Assembly: GCA_009731425.1 (NCBI GenBank)
Contig: AP018794.1
Location: 2,921,960-2,985,959 of the forward strand
Source of the DNA: Lachnospiraceae bacterium KM106-2
Lineage (GTDB): Bacteria > Bacillota > Clostridia > Lachnospirales > Lachnospiraceae
Direction of reading: 5' to 3'
Length of the DNA stretch: 64,000 nt
A program made the translations under genes and the position numbers. How positions within the stretch are numbered: the first letter of the stretch is position 1; the number at the start of each line of letters is the position of its first letter. The notes beneath the pieces are model-generated. The model ran no database searches and was not told where the DNA came from. It worked only from the letters and a program-made list of their open reading frames with translations. Shown here one piece after another: positions 57,010 through 64,000 of this stretch.

Positions 57010-57897
57010 TTATGCAATAATTCCTATTTTTTTCATTTCATTCCTCAATACTTCCGTATCCGCATCCTCTAATTCGGTCAATGGCAAACGTAATGGTCCT
57101 CCATGCATTCCCATTAGATCAACAGCCTTCTTCACTGGGATTGGATTTACTTCTGAGAATAATGCATGAATTAAAGGAAGATATTTTAGCTGTAAAGCTC
57201 TGCTTCCTGCCACATCTCCTGCCATAAATTTCGCTACGATATCATGTGTCACCTTTGGTACTACATTACTTAACACTGAGATAACGCCTTTTCCACCCAT
57301 AGATAAGATTGGAACGATCTGATCATCATTTCCCGAATAAAGATCGATACATCCCTCTGCTAACTGCATTAATGTTGCAACCTGTGATATATTACCGCTT
57401 GCTTCCTTAATTGCAACAATATTCTCTACATTCTTTGCCATTGTAACTGCTGTCTGAGGTAAGATATTACAGCCTGTTCTGCTTGGAACATTATAAAGTA
57501 CGATCGGAAGATCGACTGTCTTAGCAATTGTAGTAAAGTGCTCGATCAAACCTTTCTGCGTTGCCTTGTTGTAATAAGGAGTTACACTTAAGATTCCATC
57601 TGCACCAGCCTTCTGTGCCTCTTTTGTATAGAATACAGCTTCATCAGTACAGTTTGAACCAGTACCTGCTATTACTGGAATACGTTTATTGGTTCGATTT
57701 ACTGCTACACGGATGCACTCTAGATGTTCCTCTCTTGATAAGGTGCTTGATTCACCTGTCGTGCCACAAATAATAATTGCATCCGTACTATTCTCTACCT
57801 GATAGTCAATTAACTTTTCTAATTGTTCATAATCAACCTCTTGATTTTCTTTCATAGGTGTGATGATTGCAACACCTGCTCCTTCAAAAATTGCCAT
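57010..57897 (-). CDS. dapA: 4-hydroxy-tetrahydrodipicolinate synthase
   Basis: 295 residues. Catalytic features are all visible: CGTTGESSTL (Thr pair), YNVPSRTG (Tyr) and the Schiff-base Lys in IVAIKEASG. It condenses pyruvate with aspartate semialdehyde, committing carbon to diaminopimelate and lysine. ATG 57897 follows AGGAGGG. Controlled by the lysine riboswitch directly upstream; cotranscribed with dapB. Confidence 0.97.
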   Translation of the reverse strand: MAIFEGAGVAIITPMKENQEVDYEQLEKLIDYQVENSTDAIIICGTTGESSTLSREEHLECIRVAVNRTNKRIPVIAGTGSNCTDEAVFYTKEAQKAGADGILSVTPYYNKATQKGLIEHFTTIAKTVDLPIVLYNVPSRTGCNILPQTAVTMAKNVENIVAIKEASGNISQVATLMQLAEGCIDLYSGNDDQIVPILSMGGKGVISVLSNVVPKVTHDIVAKFMAGDVAGSRALQLKYLPLIHALFSEVNPIPVKKAVDLMGMHGGPLRLPLTELEDADTEVLRNEMKKIGIIA

Positions 57898-57982
57898 ATA
57901 AAACCCTCCTAATTTGATATTGATGAATTTCTGATCTAAAACATTTCAATCCATAGCAACTTTCTAAAAACTTTCTATGAAT

Positions 57983-58240
57983 TAAAAAAAGTCGACAGCG
58001 AGTCGACTCCTAAAGAACTTTTCTTCACCTCTATATATGACAATATAGAAAGATAAATCTATTCTTTAGGTAGCTCTCCATCTTGCGATGACAGTCATAT
58101 AGTTATTCACTATATGCCCAGAATATCAGACTTCAAGACTTCTGACTTCTTCGGCATTTTTCCCTTTCAGCTACCTTCACCTATGCTTGCCATATCTAGC
58201 AACCTACTGATCAAAAATGCGCCTCTACCATAATAAGTTA
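57983..58240 (-). promoter_or_regulatory. Lysine riboswitch (L-box) with terminator
   Basis: On the minus strand the aptamer runs from GGTAGAGGCGCA (58218-58229) to GAGAGCTACC (58069-58078). It includes AAGGGAAAAATGCCGAAG, TCTGGGCAT and a GACTGTCA-type segment, all conserved L-box features. The expression platform has CCTAAAGAA/TTCTTTAGG as an antiterminator that uses the last bases of the P1 stem. The terminator AGTCGAC/GTCGACT with a T7 run lies at 57983-58008. Lysine binding should favour termination and shut down dapAB. Confidence 0.93.
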
Positions 58241-58292
58241 TTCAATTGTGTGTCCATATGTACTTATTAAGGTGTAAATCTTATACAAATAC

Positions 58293-58321
58293 ATATTAAC
58301 ATTATTTGGTTTTTATGTCAA
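58293..58321 (-). promoter_or_regulatory. Promoter of the L-box dapAB operon
   Basis: -35 TTGACA (58316-58321), 17-bp spacer, -10 TAATAT (58293-58298). The start is predicted about 57 nt before the aptamer. Confidence 0.55.
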
Positions 58322-58420
58322 TGTTAGGAATATTTTCAGTTTATATTCTTAATTAATTGAAGGTTTTTTCGTATCTTTTAATGTATATCTTGTCTTTTTC
58401 TTAACTATATTAATTTACTG

Positions 58421-59359
58421 TTACATATTTAGTTGTTCCGCAAAATACATTCCGATCCTAGCTATAAAATTGAGAGTATCTTGCTTCATCTCCTCTGGAA
58501 ATGCACTCAATACTGGTGCCGTCTCAAAATTTAGTACTTTATCATATCCAATGTTTCGCAAGCCGTTAATGAAGCCATCCCAATCTGTTGACGACTTATT
58601 TTCACGAGCCTTTGCAAAGGTAAATGGTATCTGATGTAAATCGCCAATCCCATCATTATCATGAATATGTAGTACTTTCAGACGTTTCCCCAGCGTTGTA
58701 AGAAATGACTCAAAGTCAAGTCCAACTAAATTAGCATGTCCCGTATCAAAACAAAATCCTAAAATCTCCGCTTGATACTTCTCATTGATGCGATCGATAC
58801 GTTCTACGGCCTTCCGTACATCGCAGCAAGGTCCCTCAACCAAATGTCCACCCATACTATCATATAGATTTTCAATACAAATTGTAATGTTTAACTCTTT
58901 TGCCAGTGGCGCGATTGATTCAATAAACTTCTCTGTCAGCCTCCACTCTGCTTCCTCTGAGCCAAGAAATTTTGCTAACTTAAAACCATGAATTACAATA
59001 TAAGGGCAACCCAGATAGGCACAGATCTTCATACTCTTAGGTGCAACTTCGTTCCACAGATAGTCATTGATCGCTTCCTCACCGTTTGGAATGTAGATCG
59101 GATAAGGCATATGCATCTGATTGATCTTAATTTCTGCTGCCTTTGCTCCATCTTTCACTTTTTTAAAGTATTGTTCCAACTCGGATATGGACTGATCAAA
59201 AAAGTGATTCACATTCTTTTGATAAAGATCAATATTGAGCAGATAACGATTCAAGCTAAAATCTACACAAGAAAATCCAGCTTTTCTTAACATGTCAAAT
59301 CCTTTTATCGGATCTGTATCATCAATAATATTTTTAGTTTGTACTCCAATCTGCAACAT
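58421..59359 (-). CDS. Sugar-phosphate isomerase/epimerase-type TIM barrel
   Basis: 312 residues of the AP-endonuclease-2/xylose-isomerase-like fold. The four expected metal ligands are present: Glu163 (ICIENLYD), Asp205 (CFDTGHANL), a His in LHIHDNDG (about 231) and Glu279 (NFETAP). His208 lies in the usual D-x-G-H site. It would isomerise or epimerise a sugar or related polyol; the substrate is unknown. It follows a degenerate paralog by one base and is the last gene of the glycopolymer-type cluster. Confidence 0.85.
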   Translation of the reverse strand: MLQIGVQTKNIIDDTDPIKGFDMLRKAGFSCVDFSLNRYLLNIDLYQKNVNHFFDQSISELEQYFKKVKDGAKAAEIKINQMHMPYPIYIPNGEEAINDYLWNEVAPKSMKICAYLGCPYIVIHGFKLAKFLGSEEAEWRLTEKFIESIAPLAKELNITICIENLYDSMGGHLVEGPCCDVRKAVERIDRINEKYQAEILGFCFDTGHANLVGLDFESFLTTLGKRLKVLHIHDNDGIGDLHQIPFTFAKARENKSSTDWDGFINGLRNIGYDKVLNFETAPVLSAFPEEMKQDTLNFIARIGMYFAEQLNM

Positions 59360-59360
59360 C

Positions 59361-60533
59361 CTATTTCCCTCCCTCTAACCGCTCAAAATAATAGGTCGGC
59401 ATATATTCATCATTAAAAAATTCAATTGGATTGCGGACTCCCATCTCTCTCAATTGCTTCTCTATTTCACGATAATAGATATTACAGATAAAGATCGCAC
59501 AGTTTTCTGGTATCTTCATTAAACTCTCCGGTGATCTTACCTCTAATCCACAAAACTCAGTTCCCCATCTTACCTCATTATTATCACAAGTAAATAATGG
59601 CGGATTCCAATCAGCATAACACTTCATGTAATTCCTGCACATATTTCCGGCGCCAAAAAGAACAATGGACGGATAACTCTTTATCAGTCTTTCCATCCCA
59701 ATCTGCCAGCTAAAATAATCACCAATTGACTTTGCCATTTTGAATAACTGTGGTCGTAATAATGGAGAAAATGCTATTGCAGTATCTTTTAAATTCATAA
59801 TAAGATGACCATCAAATTCAATCTTTCGTAATCCACGGATCATACTCAGCCAGTCTGTCTGTGATTGGCCTTGATTCACGCAAGTAAATGGAAGCATGGC
59901 ATTCTCTTTATTTCCATCACAATCGCGTAATACAACTGCTTCTAATCGTTTCCCTAATTCCAAAGTAAATTCGTACATACTCTGTCCACATAGATTGCAA
60001 ATACCTACGTCCATACAAAAGCCGAAGCGCTCTTCTCCAGCCTCTTGATTCAGTCGGTCAATCCAAGCAGCAGCCTCGCTCCCATCAGAACAGACACCCC
60101 TTACTAAATGGCTGTTTTGATCGCGATATTGATTGTTTAACAGAATTTTGACCTGATATTTACGAGCGACCTCGATCAATTGCAGATAAAAGTTCTTATT
60201 CTTCTCCCAGGTTTCTTGACTTCCAATGTTTCCATCTAACGGCATTACAACTAAAGATTTGCATTCCATTCTATTGCATAATTTTATGGCCTTTTCTAAT
60301 AATTCTTTCTGTTGTGTGTAAGGAGCCTGTGCAATCGATATCGTTATCCCCTTCTCCTTTAGTTTTACTGCAAGATCATTTGCCTTTTGACTGGATAACT
60401 GTTCTTCTTTCTTATCATAGAATTTCGAGAGATCGAACAGGATATTATGAAATCCTGCTTCTAATAGATCATGAATCCCTTGATTCGGATGTTGTATATT
60501 CACAATACCTTCCAGATAACAATTTAACTCCAT
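59361..60533 (-). CDS. Degenerate epimerase barrel fused to FGxG/DNN module
   Basis: 390 residues. Residues about 1-280 align with the neighbouring barrel, but metal ligands are lost. Numbering from the GTG three codons earlier, Glu is replaced by Asn136 (LLNNQY), His by Val204 (VVLRDCDG) and the last Glu by Lys252; only Asp178 remains. Residues about 290-385 form a separate Rossmann-like module: IVLFGAGNM, then CDNNEVRWGTEFCGLEV and a final LREMGV. The same module is in the two upstream proteins. Probably a non-catalytic or altered-function partner. ATG 60533 preferred; GTG 60542 is possible. Confidence 0.8.
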   Translation of the reverse strand: MELNCYLEGIVNIQHPNQGIHDLLEAGFHNILFDLSKFYDKKEEQLSSQKANDLAVKLKEKGITISIAQAPYTQQKELLEKAIKLCNRMECKSLVVMPLDGNIGSQETWEKNKNFYLQLIEVARKYQVKILLNNQYRDQNSHLVRGVCSDGSEAAAWIDRLNQEAGEERFGFCMDVGICNLCGQSMYEFTLELGKRLEAVVLRDCDGNKENAMLPFTCVNQGQSQTDWLSMIRGLRKIEFDGHLIMNLKDTAIAFSPLLRPQLFKMAKSIGDYFSWQIGMERLIKSYPSIVLFGAGNMCRNYMKCYADWNPPLFTCDNNEVRWGTEFCGLEVRSPESLMKIPENCAIFICNIYYREIEKQLREMGVRNPIEFFNDEYMPTYYFERLEGGK

Positions 60534-60567
60534 TTTTTGCACATCCCTTCCACTTCTATATTAAATC

Positions 60568-62898
60568 CTATAATAGTTTTTTCGAAATCATTGCTTTTAT
60601 CTTAGTCGAACTGGTTGACTGTGTATATGGGAAAAACACCATGGTAGAACCTCTCTGTTCGAGAAATTTCTTCTTAGCAAGCCATCTCGGATCATCTTCA
60701 TAATCACTTCCAGAGAACTGCACATCAAATTGGTATCTGCGATATGCTTCATCTGTATCCCCATACTCAGTCGGTATCTCTACCGCTTCATCCACGTATC
60801 TGCAGGAGCGAACGATCTCTATTCGTTCCTCAAATGGAATATAAGGGGTTGTCTTCTTTTTCAAAATTACACTCTCATCATTAACAACGCCGACGATCAA
60901 ATGATCACACATTTCTTTTGCACGTCGAAACATATTAAGATGTCCCATATGAAATAGATCAAATACACCTGCAATATATCCCACATGATATTTCTTCGGT
61001 TGTTCCTGTTCAATTTCCTTTGTTACAACTACATTTCTTTTTCTAGCATACTCCAAATTACTATCGTAAACACTGAAGTCATTAATTCCCATATCCTTAA
61101 GCTGTTTCATTACAGGTACGAAGTTTTTAATACAAATGATCACCTTGTACGTACCAGGCTCCAGCTCCTGTAAATGACTTGGTGACATGATTTGGATTCC
61201 TTCCATGGATGCTCCCCATCTCGCCTGATTATTATCTAAGATAGCGGTTACCGAATAATCATTTTGAAACTGGGAGAGAAACTTCTTTGTAAAGTTCCCT
61301 GAACCAAATAAAAATAACTTTCTTCCATCTGCTCCTTTAAAAATATCTCGAAATATCCTTTGGTATTCATTTTCGGAATAATTGATCTTCTGTCGGTTGG
61401 AATGTAAGGTACCGTCATTGGGACGTCTTGATCGATGATATTCCTCTAATGCATCTTCACTTCGAAGTTCACGCAAAAACTTTCGTGTAAAACGATGAAA
61501 TAACGGTTCATACTTAGCAATATGATATCGTTTCAACAACTGTTGTCTAGGTATAATCATCTCCAACTGCGCATTTTTTCTATAGATAAAATCAATGGTC
61601 CGAAGTAAGATAACTGCCGCGGGTAACTGCTCTACACAGAATTCTTGATCATAAAAGATAAACGCTCCCTCTACGTAAAAACAATTTAAGGATACCAGAT
61701 CAATATATCCTTTTTTAAGTATAATACCTAACTCTTCTTGATCTTCCTTGGAACCAAACGCAACTTTTCTCCATAAGTCTTTATTCGGATCATCCGCTTT
61801 TCGTTTCTCCCAATCGGGGTCAAACTGTTCCCAATTAATTTCTTCATATGCAACATGTTCAGAAGAACAAAGAATCAGCTGCCAGAAACGATCCAATTCC
61901 ATCAAGAACTTCTCTTTATCGGTAAGTAAGAGTCTTCGAAAATAGTTCGTGACCGCTTCACCTTTTACATATGGCATCGCTAGCACATTATCCTGCAATG
62001 TCACATCTACCATGGGAATTCCATGCTTCTTTAGCTCTCTCGTGTGATCTACAAGTGCTTTAAGTTTACTAACTCCTTCTTGGTAGACTGCTCGTTTCTC
62101 TACCTTCTCGTCTTCTCTTATTATAGTACAAAGTGCATCATATTTGCCACGATCCATTGAAATCGTGATTTGTTTGGCATTATCAAGCACACCATCTATC
62201 GAACATTCGATTAAGAACCCATTTGCCATAGCATGAAATAATCCATTTTGTATTAAAGTAGAATAAAGTCTTTCCTCTTCTAAAAACACCGTATCCGGAT
62301 TATGGTATTCCGGTAAGATTCTTACTTCTAATTCTTCCTGCGGTAAGTAGTCCTCTGCAAACATGATCTGTGGTCTCGTAAAGCTTGGAAATAATGAGTA
62401 AAATTGATGACAGCATAAACCTGCTTGTTCCAACATTTGTTGTAATTCCGCTTTTGCATAAGCATGGCCATCTACCTCGAAAGCTCGAGTATAATTTTCA
62501 ATACTATCAAAATTACGTTCTGTAAAAGTATCTCGATCCCCACAAAAATAGCGAATTCCCAAGCGATTATTGGCACCAATGAGAACTCTACCTTGTTGTG
62601 TTAAACACTTACGTACATTTTCAAGTAATAGCGCCGGGTGATTACAACGTTCCAGAACTCCTGACATTACAATATAATCATAATAGCCTTTTTTGTCATC
62701 TTCCTGCTTCGTAAGAAGCTCACTAGCATCGATTTGATCTACTAACATCCCACTGTCTACTAAAACCTCAATAAGCGAATCCGATTCCGGATCACTATCT
62801 TTAACGAACAACGCTCTGCTGCCTTTCTGAAAATCATACCAGCCGATTAATCCTTTCGGCAATTCCCTAAGAATCCTCTTTTGTTCTATCTGTTGCAT
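60568..62898 (-). CDS. Fusion: methyltransferase-like + kinase-like + FGxG module + cytidylyltransferase
   Basis: 776 residues, at least four parts. About 20-180: SAM-methyltransferase-like (YDYIVMSGVLERCNHPALLLENVRKCL). About 200-500: unfamiliar, with a possible kinase-like segment (FIFYDQEF). About 527-620: FLFGSGNFT then LDNNQARWGASM, the shared module. About 637-776: nucleotidyltransferase with GVFDLFHMGHLNMFRRAKEM (HxGH at 650-653) and STSSTKI, as in TagD/glycerol-phosphate cytidylyltransferases. It would activate a phosphorylated polyol with CTP. Start ATG 62898 (AAGAGGTG); the longer frame overlaps its neighbour. Confidence 0.82.
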   Translation of the reverse strand: MQQIEQKRILRELPKGLIGWYDFQKGSRALFVKDSDPESDSLIEVLVDSGMLVDQIDASELLTKQEDDKKGYYDYIVMSGVLERCNHPALLLENVRKCLTQQGRVLIGANNRLGIRYFCGDRDTFTERNFDSIENYTRAFEVDGHAYAKAELQQMLEQAGLCCHQFYSLFPSFTRPQIMFAEDYLPQEELEVRILPEYHNPDTVFLEEERLYSTLIQNGLFHAMANGFLIECSIDGVLDNAKQITISMDRGKYDALCTIIREDEKVEKRAVYQEGVSKLKALVDHTRELKKHGIPMVDVTLQDNVLAMPYVKGEAVTNYFRRLLLTDKEKFLMELDRFWQLILCSSEHVAYEEINWEQFDPDWEKRKADDPNKDLWRKVAFGSKEDQEELGIILKKGYIDLVSLNCFYVEGAFIFYDQEFCVEQLPAAVILLRTIDFIYRKNAQLEMIIPRQQLLKRYHIAKYEPLFHRFTRKFLRELRSEDALEEYHRSRRPNDGTLHSNRQKINYSENEYQRIFRDIFKGADGRKLFLFGSGNFTKKFLSQFQNDYSVTAILDNNQARWGASMEGIQIMSPSHLQELEPGTYKVIICIKNFVPVMKQLKDMGINDFSVYDSNLEYARKRNVVVTKEIEQEQPKKYHVGYIAGVFDLFHMGHLNMFRRAKEMCDHLIVGVVNDESVILKKKTTPYIPFEERIEIVRSCRYVDEAVEIPTEYGDTDEAYRRYQFDVQFSGSDYEDDPRWLAKKKFLEQRGSTMVFFPYTQSTSSTKIKAMISKKLL

Positions 62899-62911
62899 TT
62901 TACACCTCTTT

Positions 62912-64000
62912 CTATTTGTCCTTATTCGTACGCTTCTCGATCGGAACTTGCAGTAAGCTAAGATGGATCCCTCCCATATACATAGCAGTTTGCTTCTCAT
63001 CAATTCCCATTTCCCTTAATTGCTCCTGGATCTCATCTCCATACTTTGCATTTGAAATGATATAAACGGCATCTGGATATTGCTTTACTGCCTCTTTTGG
63101 CGATAAAATCTTCACTCCCTGTACCTTGCAATTCCATAGCACCTCATTATTATCAGCAAATGCTTTTACCGTTCCACTGCTTTTATGCTGCAATAATATA
63201 TTTACAAACTTACCAAGAATTCCGCTCCCAAAGATAACGATCGGCTGACCCTCTGTCCTTCTTACAATAGTTTGAATATTACTAACATGATCTTTTACCA
63301 TCTCTCGATACTTATGATAGACTTCTTTAGGATCTTCAAACCATACTTGTAGCAACTCCCAGCGTTCCTCTCCAAGGTTATCCTGAGTCAGGATCTGTTT
63401 GTCTGCTGCCTCTTGTAACTGACACCGTAACTGATCCATATCTCCTCTTGCGTTCTCCCAGAAATAAGAAGAAAGCGCCATGATCTGAAATCGCCCAATT
63501 GCTTGGTTTAACATTCTTTGATAAAAGGCCCGCGTCCAATTCTCTTCTTTAGCCTGTAGATATTTTTGATTTAGTGCATACTCCTCTACCAAGTAATGAA
63601 AGCCCTTGGGATTAAAGATAGAAGAATTAATATTATCCTGTCGATAACGATATACGATATGATCGATATAGACCGCTGATGTCGCTTGACTCATTGTCTG
63701 CAATAGAAATCCTTGGTCCTGAAATGCAGCACCAGGTGTCTCATTTAATCGTATCTTTCTTATGAATTCTTTTCGATAAATGCCACTCCATAAGAAGATA
63801 TCATTCAGTAACAAGTCAGCTTTCTTACTCGGATCAATCACTTGTCCAAGTAGATGTTCTTCTTGTAATGGAAGCGCAATCGGAGTGCTCCACGATTCCC
63901 CATTCGACAGATCCACGTAGTATTCTGCTCTTCCTTTCACATAGTCTGCTTTCGTTTTATCTGCAATCTGATAGAGTCTCTCGTACATATCTAACGCGAT
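62912..64000 (-). CDS. Glycosyltransferase (GT2-like) with C-terminal FGxG/DNN module, partial
   Basis: Runs off the right edge. The frame is open beyond the first in-frame Met at 63988 (IALD-MYERLYQIADKTKAD). That text matches the region after DD-x-W in family 2 glycosyltransferases. About 250 residues of the glycosyltransferase C-terminal half are visible (FLWSGIYRKEF, AAFQDQGFLLQTMSQA, YRYRQDNINSSI). The module comes last: IVIFGSGILGKFV, ADNNEVLWNCKVQGVKILSP and LREMGI. The N-terminal catalytic part is outside the window. It is 13 bp upstream of the fusion gene and co-transcribed. Confidence 0.82.
   Translation of the reverse strand: MALDMYERLYQIADKTKADYVKGRAEYYVDLSNGESWSTPIALPLQEEHLLGQVIDPSKKADLLLNDIFLWSGIYRKEFIRKIRLNETPGAAFQDQGFLLQTMSQATSAVYIDHIVYRYRQDNINSSIFNPKGFHYLVEEYALNQKYLQAKEENWTRAFYQRMLNQAIGRFQIMALSSYFWENARGDMDQLRCQLQEAADKQILTQDNLGEERWELLQVWFEDPKEVYHKYREMVKDHVSNIQTIVRRTEGQPIVIFGSGILGKFVNILLQHKSSGTVKAFADNNEVLWNCKVQGVKILSPKEAVKQYPDAVYIISNAKYGDEIQEQLREMGIDEKQTAMYMGGIHLSLLQVPIEKRTNKDK

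Noticed and set aside
62899..63003. Longer N terminus for the fusion protein
   Set aside because: It would overlap the end of the glycosyltransferase gene by 92 bp in another frame; ATG 62898 has a good ribosome site.

Overview
The window is low-GC DNA with gene content typical of a spore-forming Clostridia of the Lachnospiraceae type. It has an alpha/beta-type SASP-like gene, AddAB instead of RecBCD, a T-box before pheST, a lysine riboswitch before dapAB, strong AGGAGG ribosome sites and many two-component/ABC operons. I see no phage, transposase, CRISPR array, rRNA or tRNA gene. Both window ends cut a gene: a methyltransferase at base 1 and a glycosyltransferase at base 64000.

Layout. 1-5 kb: methyltransferase fragment, small membrane protein, SASP-like protein, acetyltransferase, a duplicated non-coding hairpin element, a GltD-like flavoprotein, and a divergent HxlR regulator/azoreductase pair. 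4.7-12.4 kb: addB-addA-glyoxalase-like operon. 12.5-17.2 kb: an FMN-binding-like membrane protein, then three paralogous secreted Ig-like (Big_2) proteins and a small membrane protein. 17.3-25.5 kb: nadE operon, a chemoreceptor, a 6S RNA gene, and a two-component pair facing a fourth Ig-like protein across a promoter with 22-bp-spaced direct repeats. 24.5-30.4 kb: AEC transporter, acyl-CoA thioesterase with a structured leader, threonine synthase, a cell-wall hydrolase and an AP2-domain protein. 30.4-36.2 kb: a five-gene VanRS-like/surface protein/ABC exporter operon. 36.3-41.1 kb: VanZ-like pair and T-box-pheS-pheT. 41.2-49.5 kb: YihY, a response regulator/membrane-less kinase/ABC/FtsX operon and a SpoIID protein. 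49.8-55.8 kb: a purine permease and a Gld-type ABC cluster. 55.9-58.3 kb: structured repeat region and the lysine-riboswitch dapA-dapB operon. 58.4-64 kb: a glycopolymer-type cluster.

The most unusual stretch is 58.4-64 kb. Three consecutive genes encode a glycosyltransferase, a methyltransferase-to-cytidylyltransferase fusion and a degenerate TIM barrel. Each carries the same approximately 95-residue Rossmann-like module with an FGxG start and a DNNxxxW motif. They are followed by an apparently intact sugar-epimerase-type barrel. This looks like a surface-polysaccharide decoration pathway whose exact chemistry I cannot name.

Most genes lie on the minus strand and form tight operons with overlapping stop/start codons. 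Envelope functions dominate: secreted Ig-like proteins, a SleB-type hydrolase, a SpoIID-type protein, VanZ, three ABC exporters and three two-component systems. Function statements come from motif recognition by eye. No database search was run, and residue positions are approximate unless single residues are named.
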